Shown here: in pieces, positions 1 to 5,208 of the stretch
Layout: every line of letters starts with the position of its first letter
Numbering within the stretch: position 1 is the first letter of the stretch
Origin: an uncultured Archangium sp.
Lineage (GTDB): Bacteria; Myxococcota; Myxococcia; Myxococcales; Myxococcaceae
Reading direction: 5' to 3'
NCBI GenBank assembly: GCA_937875615.1
Contig: CALNBU010000314.1
Location: forward strand, 1 to 6,030
Length of the DNA: 6,030 bases
Notes under the pieces: model-generated
Seen by the model: only the letters and a program-made list of their open reading frames with translations
The model's database searches: none
Told to the model about the DNA's origin: nothing
Program-made: the position numbers and the translations under genes

Positions 1-2
1 CG

Positions 3-173
3 GGCCTGGACCGCGCAGCGCTCCTCGTCATGGACCTCCTCGAGCGCGTGGGCGAGCTCAAGCTCTCGGTGCATCGCGACAACGCGCGCGAGTACACCAT
101 GCGGATGACCTCGCTGCTCACCACGCTGTCGATGAACTTCCTCTACACAGATCGCTTCTTCGACGTGGAGTGA
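3..173 (+). CDS. C-terminal end of an unidentified protein (partial, 5' end outside window)
   Basis: An open frame enters from the left edge and ends at the TGA at 171-173, giving 56 residues ending in DRFFDVE. Of these codons 52 end in G or C, which matches the other genes here and supports real coding. The fragment looks mostly helical (a leucine-rich LLVMDLLERVGELKLSV stretch, then TSLLTTLSMNFLY) and has no signal peptide, membrane segment or family motif I recognise. It lies 60 bases upstream of the ATG of the ATP-grasp ligase on the same strand, so the two may be co-transcribed. I cannot assign a function. The only inference available is that it may act in the same pathway as the ligase. 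Confidence 0.7.
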   Translation, partial: GLDRAALLVMDLLERVGELKLSVHRDNAREYTMRMTSLLTTLSMNFLYTDRFFDVE

Positions 174-183
174 ACCCGTGGCG

Positions 184-216
184 CGTTGATCATCGCCCAC
201 GAACACACGATCAGCG
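184..216. repeat. Imperfect inverted repeat upstream of the ATP-grasp gene
   Basis: CGTTGATC (184-191) and GATCAGCG (209-216) form 8-base arms with one mismatch around a 17-base spacer. They sit in the 60-base gap between the first gene and the ATP-grasp gene, 17 bases before the ATG at 234. The pair could be an operator or a weak RNA hairpin, or it could be chance. There is no T-run, so it does not look like an intrinsic terminator. The TTGATC of the left arm could serve as a -35 box, but no convincing -10 box lies 16-18 bases downstream. Confidence 0.25.
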
Positions 217-233
217 TTACAGTGCGCGACTGC

Positions 234-1313
234 ATGGCAGCCGCCACAGTCCCTCCGCTGAAGATCTCCGTCCTCCACTATCAGCCCGACGGAGATCCCG
301 TGGATCCCGTGGTGCACGACGTGCAGAACGCCCTCCTCTCTCTCGGCCACGCGCCCAAGCTGCTGGCCGTGCACGAGCGCGTGCACGATCTCCTGACCGA
401 GCTCGAGAAGCAGCAACCCGACCTGGTCTTCAACGTCTGCGAGACCTTCGCCGACGACTACCGGCTCGAGGTGAACGTGGCCGCGGTGCTGGAGCTGGCG
501 CGCGTGCGGTTCACCGGCTCGGGCACGGCGGGGCTGCTGCTGGCGCAGGACAAGATCCTCACCAAGCGGCTGCTCGAGTACCACGAGGTGCTCACCCCCA
601 ACTTCCTCACCTTCGACGGCGAGGCCTTCGAGGCCTTCGGACGCATGAACTTCCCGTTGATCGTCAAGCCCGCCAGGAGCGACGCGTCGATCGGCATCGG
701 GCAACACTCGGTGGTGAACGACTGGGACGAGCTGACCAAGCGGGTGCGCGACATCCGCAAGAACCTCAACGATGAAGCGCTGGCCGAGGAGTTCATCGAT
801 GGCCGCGAGGTGTACGTGGGCGTCATCGGCACGCCGCAGCGCCCGGAGATCCTCCCCGTCGTCGAGCTCGACTGGGGCAACTGGGACCCCAACGTCCCCC
901 GGGTCTCCGACCGCCTGGTGAAGTTCGGCGACATCGGCGACGACCACCCGTACATCTTCATCGCCACCGACGTCTCCCCGGAGCTGCAGGCGCGCATCGA
1001 GCGCAGCGCGCTGCTCGCCTACCGCGCGCTGAAGATCCGCGACTACGCCCGGGTCGACTTCCGCATCTCCGCCAAGGGCGAGCCCTTCGTGCTGGAGGTG
1101 AACCCCAACCCGTACCTCGAAAAGGACAGCGAGCTGGCCATGGCCGCCGAGCACCGCGGCCTCTCGTACACCGATCTCATCGAGGCCATCATCGACTCCG
1201 CGGCCACCCGCTACGGCCTGCACGTGAAGCCCGAGAAGCCCACCACGGGCGAGACGCCGGCCACCGAGACCACCCGGCCCCGCTCGGAGCGCGTCCCCGA
1301 GTCGCGCGCCTGA
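234..1313 (+). CDS. D-Ala-D-Ala ligase-like ATP-grasp protein
   Basis: This 359-residue cytoplasmic protein has the ATP-grasp fold of the D-alanine-D-alanine ligase family, whose members join a carboxylate to an amine through an acyl-phosphate using ATP. Visible motifs are FTGSG (93-97), the ATP-binding loop IVKPARSDASIGIG (143-156, Lys145), EEFIDGREVYVGVIG (185-199), and the metal site RVDF with Asp275 followed by LEVNPNP with Glu288 and Asn290. The order and spacing match Ddl. The N-terminal substrate side does not match: the usual GGxSxEHEVS and HGxxGEDG segments are replaced by ISVLHYQPDG (11-20) and FNVCETFADDY (66-76). The substrates may therefore not be two D-alanines. The last 30 residues are a Pro/Thr/Glu-rich tail. 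I chose ATG 234. An upstream in-frame TTG (186) and GTG (222) add up to 16 residues without family character, and none of the starts has a clear ribosome binding site. The gene ends one base before the end of the convergent lipoprotein gene. Confidence 0.88.
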   Translation: MAAATVPPLKISVLHYQPDGDPVDPVVHDVQNALLSLGHAPKLLAVHERVHDLLTELEKQQPDLVFNVCETFADDYRLEVNVAAVLELARVRFTGSGTAGLLLAQDKILTKRLLEYHEVLTPNFLTFDGEAFEAFGRMNFPLIVKPARSDASIGIGQHSVVNDWDELTKRVRDIRKNLNDEALAEEFIDGREVYVGVIGTPQRPEILPVVELDWGNWDPNVPRVSDRLVKFGDIGDDHPYIFIATDVSPELQARIERSALLAYRALKIRDYARVDFRISAKGEPFVLEVNPNPYLEKDSELAMAAEHRGLSYTDLIEAIIDSAATRYGLHVKPEKPTTGETPATETTRPRSERVPESRA

Positions 1314-1314
1314 C

Positions 1315-2046
1315 TCAGGGCCTTGCGGGGCGCCGCGGGTACACCAGACACAGCCCCTCGAAGTACGGCGCGTCGGCGCGCTCGTAGTTCGCCGCCATGG
1401 CGCGAGCCACCTGCGCCAGCTCCATGCCGAACGAAGGGACGAAGCACACGTCGGGCGCGTCCTTGAAGCGCCCCCGCACCTTCTCGAAGCCCCGCTGCAG
1501 CGTGGTGAGATCCATTTTTCCACCGCGCACCGGCACCGTCGGCCCGTTGGCGTCCACCCCGGGGAGCTTGCCCATGTTGGTGCTCAGCTCGAAGCCATCC
1601 GCGCGGTGGATGACGCGCACCTTCCCCGGCTCCAGCTCGTCGAGCCACGCCTGGAAGTCGGTCTCGTCGCGCAGCGTCACCCGGTAGGCCACCTCGACCT
1701 CCGGGTGCTTGAGCCACACCTCGCGGCGGTCGCGCTGCAGGTGCTCCAACAGCGGGGAGATCTGCACGAGGAAGGTGTCTTCGTCGGGCACCAGCACCAC
1801 CGGCCCCGACTCGGGCACCGCCCCCCAGCGCTCGCCGGCCAGCGCCACCCGCCCCGCCCCGGAGGGCACCGCCGGCCCGGTCGGCGCCAGCGGCACCACC
1901 TCGTACAGCGCGGCGCGATCTCCACCGGCGTCCGCCGTGGCCTGGACCAACGGCTCGAGCGGTCGGGGCTTCGCCCGGGGCTCGGGTTGCTTCTTTTCGG
2001 CACAGGAGAGGACCGCCACACAGGCAACAAGCGACAGCAGGCGCAT
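1315..2046 (-). CDS. Putative lipoprotein of unknown function, faint ExbD/TolR-like C-terminal half
   Basis: The predicted product has 243 residues. The N-terminus is a short lipoprotein signal (MRLLSLVACVAVLSC), with Cys15 the likely lipidated residue; Cys9 also fits a lipobox but would leave a very short signal. A Lys/Pro/Glu-rich tether follows (16-34), then a low-complexity region to about residue 80. Residues 81-122 (GPVVLVPDEDTF to VAYRV) and 145-237 (VIHRADGFELSTNMG to GLCLVYP) look like alternating strands and helices. The second block resembles, by eye only, the periplasmic part of ExbD/TolR proteins. No enzyme motif is visible, and Cys201 and Cys233 could pair. The start at 2046 gives the only frame with a signal sequence, but its ribosome binding site is poor: a GGAAGG lies 14 bases upstream. 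It is divergent from the kinase gene by 45 bases and convergent with the ATP-grasp gene. The role is unknown. Confidence 0.8.
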   Translation of the reverse strand: MRLLSLVACVAVLSCAEKKQPEPRAKPRPLEPLVQATADAGGDRAALYEVVPLAPTGPAVPSGAGRVALAGERWGAVPESGPVVLVPDEDTFLVQISPLLEHLQRDRREVWLKHPEVEVAYRVTLRDETDFQAWLDELEPGKVRVIHRADGFELSTNMGKLPGVDANGPTVPVRGGKMDLTTLQRGFEKVRGRFKDAPDVCFVPSFGMELAQVARAMAANYERADAPYFEGLCLVYPRRPARP

Positions 2047-2077
2047 GGCGGCGCATGCTACCTTCCGCCGCCCCTTC

Positions 2078-2082
2078 GCAGG
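2078..2082 (+). promoter_or_regulatory. Likely ribosome binding site for the kinase TTG start
   Basis: GCAGG ends nine bases before the TTG at 2092, a normal Shine-Dalgarno distance. This favours TTG 2092 as the kinase start. No ATG or GTG lies in frame between the divergent lipoprotein start and the kinase domain. Confidence 0.5.
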
Positions 2083-2091
2083 CCATTCACG

Positions 2092-4251
2092 TTGTCTTCC
2101 TCCCAGTCTTCACGTTTCGGCAAGTACGAGCTGCTCGACCGCATCGCCGCGGGCGGCATGGCGGAGATCTTCCGCGCTCGCTACGAGCCGGCGCCCGGCG
2201 TCAGCAAGCAGGTGGTGATCAAGCGCATTCTCCCGCACTACGCGGAGAACAAGAACTTCATCGCCATGTTCACCAACGAGGCCCGCATCGTGATGGGCCT
2301 CTCGCACGGCAACATTGCGCAGGTCTTCGACTTCGGCGCCATCGACGGCGACTACTTCCTCGCCATGGAGCTGGTCGACGGGCACCCGCTCAACGCCGTG
2401 GCCCGCCGCGCGCGCGAGCTGGGGATACCCGTGCTCCCGCCGCAGTTCGCCGCCTTCGTCACCGCCGAGATGCTCAAGGGGCTCCACTACGCGCACACCC
2501 GCCTCGACGAGCGCGGGCGGCCGCTGCACATCGTGCACCGCGACGTCAGCCCGCAGAACGTGCTCCTGGGGTTCGAAGGCCAGGCGAAGCTGGTCGACTT
2601 CGGCATCGCGCGCGCCCGGCACCTGAGCAGCGGAGAGACCGCCGCCAACGCGGTGAAGGGCAAGTACACGTACTTCTCGCCCGAACAGGCCCGCGCGAAG
2701 GAGCTGGACGCGCGCACCGACGTCTTCGCCTCGGGCATCGTGCTCTACGAGCTGCTCACCGGCCAGCTGCCGTTCCAGGGGCGCCTGATGGACGTGCTGG
2801 CGAAGATCGTCCGCGGACAGTTCCTGCGGCCCCGCCAGCTCAACCCGCGCATCCCTCCGGAGCTGGAGCGCATCGTGCTCAAGGCGATGGCCACCGAGCA
2901 AAGCCAGCGCTACGCCTCGGCGGAGGCGTTCCAGGTCGACCTGAACCGGTTCCTCGCCACCAACTTCCCCGACTTCACGCAGCAGCAGCTCTCGCTCTTC
3001 CTGCAGCTGCTCTTCGAGAGCGAGCTGGTGCGCGAGGGGCGCCCGGTGCTGCTGCCGCGCGAGTTCATGCAGCAGGTCGAGGCGTGGAAGGAGCCGCTGC
3101 CCCCGCCGCCCCCGGACAACGCCGACGAGGAGCCGGCCACGGAGATGCTGAACTTCGAGGAGGCGGCGCGCGCGGGCTTCGGCCACGAGCGCAGCGACGC
3201 CTCGCCCGGCGCGCCGGCCTTCCCCTGGCTGCGCGCGCTCCTGCTGTTGGTGTCGGCCGCCGCGGTGGGCTTCGGAGGCGTGGCGCTGTGGCAGCGGCTG
3301 CAGGAGTCGTCGCTGGAGATCACCAGCGAGCCCGCGGGGGCCGAGGTGCGCGTCGACGGACAGCGCCTGAAGACCCCGGTCACGCTCAGTCGACTCAGCG
3401 GAGACCGCACCGTGCGCGTCGAGCTCTCGCTCCCCGGCTACGAGCCCTGGCAGCAGGACGTGCCCCTCAAGGCGGGGCAGCACCTGCACGTCCCCGCGAC
3501 GCTGAGCCGCGTGCCTCCCCCCGCGCCGCCACCGGAGCCCGAGCCGGAGCCGGAACCCGAGCCACCTGCCCCGCCACCTCCTGCGCCCGACGTCGTCACC
3601 TGGCCGGTGACCGGGTTCGAGCTCGACGCCAGCCGCCACCGGCTGGTGTTGACCCAGGCCGGCGCGCTGACGGTGCAGCTCGACCCCTCCAGGACCCACC
3701 GGGTGACCCTGGCCGGCAAGCCGCCGCCGCTGGGCTGGGGCTTCTACGTGGTGAGCGAGGGCGGCGCGACGCCCGGCGTCTTCGACGCCCAGCCGTTGAT
3801 CATCAAGAGCGCCAACCGACTGTACGCCTTCCACGTGCCCGCCCAGGCGCTGGGCGCCTCCCGCCGGGACGAGACGAAGCCCCGCGCGTTGAGCATCCAC
3901 ACCGAGGGCGCACGGAAGGCCGTGCACAAGAGCGTCCCGGCCCGGCTGCGCCTCGCCGACTCCACCCGGGTGACGGTGAAGGGCCTCGACCCGGCGTTGA
4001 CCTACGAGCTGACGCCGCGTCAGGGGACACCCACCGCCGTCGCCCGCGAGGGCGGCGCGCCCATCTCCCGGGTGCTGGTCGGCACCCCGAACGGCCTGCT
4101 GCTGGCGCCGCTCAACGAGGTCACCCGCATTGCCGACGCCAGCACCTTCTTCGTCACCGTGCTGGACGACGCGCCAGACGCCGAGTCCGGGCGCATCGCC
4201 TTCGAGCTGCGCGTCCTGAAGCCGGTGAAGAAGAAGCGCCGGGAGCGCTGA
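2092..4251 (+). CDS. Membrane Ser/Thr protein kinase (Hanks type) with PEGA domain
   Basis: From TTG 2092 the protein has 719 residues. The kinase domain starts at FGKYELLDRI (9-18) and runs to about 288. It has a degenerate glycine loop AAGGMAEIF (19-27), ATP-site Lys44 (VVIK), helix-C Glu63, catalytic loop HRDVSPQN (149-156, Asp151, Asn156), DFG (169-171), and SPE in place of APE (196-198). The catalytic-loop lysine is serine, a form common in myxobacterial kinases. An acidic, proline-rich juxtamembrane region (about 335-378) leads to one transmembrane helix (379-400). After it come a PEGA-like domain (about 407-462, ITSEPAGAEVRVDG), a Pro-Glu linker (475-499) and about 210 beta-rich residues I cannot assign to a family. 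The kinase should be cytoplasmic and the rest outside the inner membrane. The reading frame stays open upstream to 1606, but that part is antisense to the lipoprotein gene and I excluded it. Substrates are unknown. It is probably its own transcription unit. Confidence 0.92.
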   Translation: MSSSQSSRFGKYELLDRIAAGGMAEIFRARYEPAPGVSKQVVIKRILPHYAENKNFIAMFTNEARIVMGLSHGNIAQVFDFGAIDGDYFLAMELVDGHPLNAVARRARELGIPVLPPQFAAFVTAEMLKGLHYAHTRLDERGRPLHIVHRDVSPQNVLLGFEGQAKLVDFGIARARHLSSGETAANAVKGKYTYFSPEQARAKELDARTDVFASGIVLYELLTGQLPFQGRLMDVLAKIVRGQFLRPRQLNPRIPPELERIVLKAMATEQSQRYASAEAFQVDLNRFLATNFPDFTQQQLSLFLQLLFESELVREGRPVLLPREFMQQVEAWKEPLPPPPPDNADEEPATEMLNFEEAARAGFGHERSDASPGAPAFPWLRALLLLVSAAAVGFGGVALWQRLQESSLEITSEPAGAEVRVDGQRLKTPVTLSRLSGDRTVRVELSLPGYEPWQQDVPLKAGQHLHVPATLSRVPPPAPPPEPEPEPEPEPPAPPPPAPDVVTWPVTGFELDASRHRLVLTQAGALTVQLDPSRTHRVTLAGKPPPLGWGFYVVSEGGATPGVFDAQPLIIKSANRLYAFHVPAQALGASRRDETKPRALSIHTEGARKAVHKSVPARLRLADSTRVTVKGLDPALTYELTPRQGTPTAVAREGGAPISRVLVGTPNGLLLAPLNEVTRIADASTFFVTVLDDAPDAESGRIAFELRVLKPVKKKRRER
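3532..3567 (+). repeat. Pro-Glu dipeptide repeat tract inside the kinase gene
   Basis: Five consecutive Pro-Glu pairs followed by Pro-Pro (kinase residues 481-492) are encoded by an imperfect hexanucleotide repeat of CCG/CCC and GAG/GAA codons. The mixed synonymous codons suggest selection on the peptide rather than recent slippage. Such rigid, extended linkers are known from periplasm-spanning proteins such as TonB. Here it separates the PEGA-like domain from the C-terminal domain. Confidence 0.75.
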
Positions 4252-4254
4252 GGC

Positions 4255-4965
4255 TCACGGCGCGGTGCGCCCGTAACGCGCCACCGGGAGCCCCAGCTCG
4301 CGCGCCCACGCCCGGTCTCCGTGCGAGAAGTGCCACCACTCCTGCCGGTGGCCCACGAAGCCGGCCTCGCGCATCACCTCCGCCAGCGCCATGCGACGGC
4401 GGTGCACCTCGGGGCGCGACGACTCGAAGTGTCCGGGCCACGAGCGCTCGGTGGGCTCATCGAAGGGCGAGCCCATGTCGGCCACCTCGCCCTGCGCGTC
4501 GCGCAACGTCACGTCGACGGCGGCGCCGGTGCTGTGCGGCGGAGGTCGCGCGGCGTCGTCGCTCGGTGGCGCCCAGTAGGTCAACACCCGCTCCCGGAGC
4601 GCCTGCTCCGAGAGCTCCGGCGACTCCCGGCGCAGCTGCGCCTCGGTGTGCGCCACCATGAAGGCCTGCACCGCCAGCGGACGCCAGGCGTCGAGCAGGT
4701 GCAGCCGCCAGCCGGGCAACACCTCGCCCAGCCTGCGCTGCGCGTCGAGCAGCCGCGCGTACACCGAGGCGCGGAGAAACCAGGGGCCGAAGGCGCCGTA
4801 GGGGGCGCCCAGCGCGAGGTACGGCGGCGGCGCCTCGAGGCTCACCGCGCCGGCGTCGAGCGGCACCAGCGGCTCGCCGTCGTCTTCGATGGTGATGCTC
4901 TCCCACGGGCGCACGGTCACAGCTCCGTAGCCACCTGTAGCCGAAAAATTGATCAACCCGGGCAT
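4255..4965 (-). CDS. D-alanyl-D-alanine dipeptidase (VanX/DdpX type, peptidase M15D)
   Basis: This 236-residue zinc enzyme is predicted to hydrolyse the dipeptide D-Ala-D-Ala. The VanX signature residues are all present: the DAWRP motif with Arg95, the zinc ligands His144 and Asp151 in PHSTGAAVDVTL, the catalytic base Glu209 and the third ligand His212 in EWWHF. As I recall VanX numbering (H116, D123, E181, H184), the spacings of 7, 58 and 3 residues are identical. The conserved MGSPFDEPTERSW segment (164-176) follows the ligands as in VanX. There is no signal peptide, so it should act in the cytoplasm. It is somewhat longer than VanX (about 202 residues), mostly at the N-terminus. ATG 4965 is supported by a GAAGG seven bases upstream. 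No vanH, vanA or vanRS homologue is adjacent, so recycling of D-Ala-D-Ala or another housekeeping role is as likely as glycopeptide resistance. The gene ends three bases from the convergent kinase gene. Confidence 0.93.
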   Translation of the reverse strand: MPGLINFSATGGYGAVTVRPWESITIEDDGEPLVPLDAGAVSLEAPPPYLALGAPYGAFGPWFLRASVYARLLDAQRRLGEVLPGWRLHLLDAWRPLAVQAFMVAHTEAQLRRESPELSEQALRERVLTYWAPPSDDAARPPPHSTGAAVDVTLRDAQGEVADMGSPFDEPTERSWPGHFESSRPEVHRRRMALAEVMREAGFVGHRQEWWHFSHGDRAWARELGLPVARYGRTAP

Positions 4966-4976
4966 CGGCGTACCTT
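4949..4976 (+). promoter_or_regulatory. Candidate sigma70-like promoter for the small exported peptide gene
   Basis: TTGATC (4949-4954) and TACCTT (4971-4976) are separated by 16 bases and match the -35 and -10 consensus at four and three positions. Transcription would begin near 4983, about 30 bases before the ATG at 5014. The caveat is that TACCTT is also the complement of the dipeptidase ribosome binding site, so the match may be incidental. Confidence 0.25.
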
Positions 4977-4977
4977 C
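4973..4977 (-). promoter_or_regulatory. Ribosome binding site of the dipeptidase gene
   Basis: Read on the - strand this is GAAGG, seven bases before the ATG at 4965. It fixes the dipeptidase start even though the N-terminal 20 or so residues extend beyond typical VanX. Confidence 0.65.
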
Positions 4978-5003
4978 GTGTGAACTTTCAACCTACATGC
5001 CCC

Positions 5004-5007
5004 GGAG
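5004..5007 (+). promoter_or_regulatory. Ribosome binding site of the 53-residue peptide gene
   Basis: GGAG lies six bases before the ATG at 5014, an ideal distance. It supports translation of a reading frame short enough to be missed by automatic gene calling. Confidence 0.65.
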
Positions 5008-5013
5008 TGAGTC

Positions 5014-5175
5014 ATGAAGAAGGTCCTGTTCGCGGTGATGCTGTTCGTGGTGGCGGCCCAGGCGGTGGCGGCGGCCACGGGCGCCGAGGCGCCGGTGACG
5101 GAAGCGCAGCTGGAGTCGGTCATCGACACCCGCCTCCACGAGCTGTTGGTGCAGCTCAACGCACAGAAGAAGTGA
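5014..5175 (+). CDS. Small exported peptide, 53 residues, unknown function
   Basis: The product begins MKKVLFAVMLFVVAAQAVA, a textbook Sec signal with a basic n-region and a hydrophobic core. Cleavage is plausible after AQA (residue 17) or AVA (19), and no lipobox cysteine is present. The mature part of about 34-36 residues is a short Ala/Gly/Thr stretch followed by VTEAQLESVIDTRLHELLVQLNA (28-50). There Leu33, Val36/Ile37, Leu41, Leu44/45 and Leu48 recur every 3-4 residues, as in an amphipathic helix able to dimerise or bind a membrane or partner. All but two of its 53 codons end in G or C, and a GGAG lies at ideal spacing, so I regard it as a real gene. It lies 48 bases from the divergent dipeptidase start and 33 bases before carD on the same strand, possibly co-transcribed with it. 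I recognise no family. Confidence 0.75.
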   Translation: MKKVLFAVMLFVVAAQAVAAATGAEAPVTEAQLESVIDTRLHELLVQLNAQKK

Positions 5176-5208
5176 CTTCGCGCCATCGGCATGGTGGAAA
5201 CCCCCGCC

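Noticed and set aside
1211..2086. 291-residue - strand frame overlapping the lipoprotein gene
   Set aside because: It is Gly/Ala/Arg-rich out-of-frame sequence. The frame starting at 2046 has a lipoprotein signal and a balanced composition.
1606..2091. Upstream extension of the kinase reading frame by 162 residues
   Set aside because: It lies antisense to the lipoprotein gene, is His/Leu/Arg/Gln-rich without kinase-family character, and the kinase domain begins only after 2092, where a TTG with a ribosome binding site is available.
3532..3567. A tandem DNA repeat suggestive of phase variation
   Set aside because: The hexamers use different synonymous codons and encode a Pro-Glu linker, so protein-level selection explains them. 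A slippage of six bases would also keep the frame.
2110..3927. 605-residue open frame on the - strand opposite the kinase
   Set aside because: It is a high-GC antisense shadow: the composition is Leu/Arg/His/Val-rich with no motifs, while the opposite strand encodes a clear kinase with all catalytic motifs.
2055..4661. 868-residue + strand frame overlapping the kinase and dipeptidase genes
   Set aside because: It is extremely Arg/Ala/Pro-rich and low-complexity, a typical out-of-frame translation of GC-rich coding DNA. It crosses two convincing genes on opposite strands.
4255..4965. A complete vancomycin-resistance (van) cluster
   Set aside because: Only a VanX-type dipeptidase is present; no VanH dehydrogenase, adjacent VanA ligase or VanRS pair is visible, and the Ddl-like gene is about 3 kb away.
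4321..4983. 220-residue + strand frame opposite the dipeptidase
   Set aside because: It is antisense to a gene whose VanX zinc ligands and spacing are exact; it has no motif of its own.
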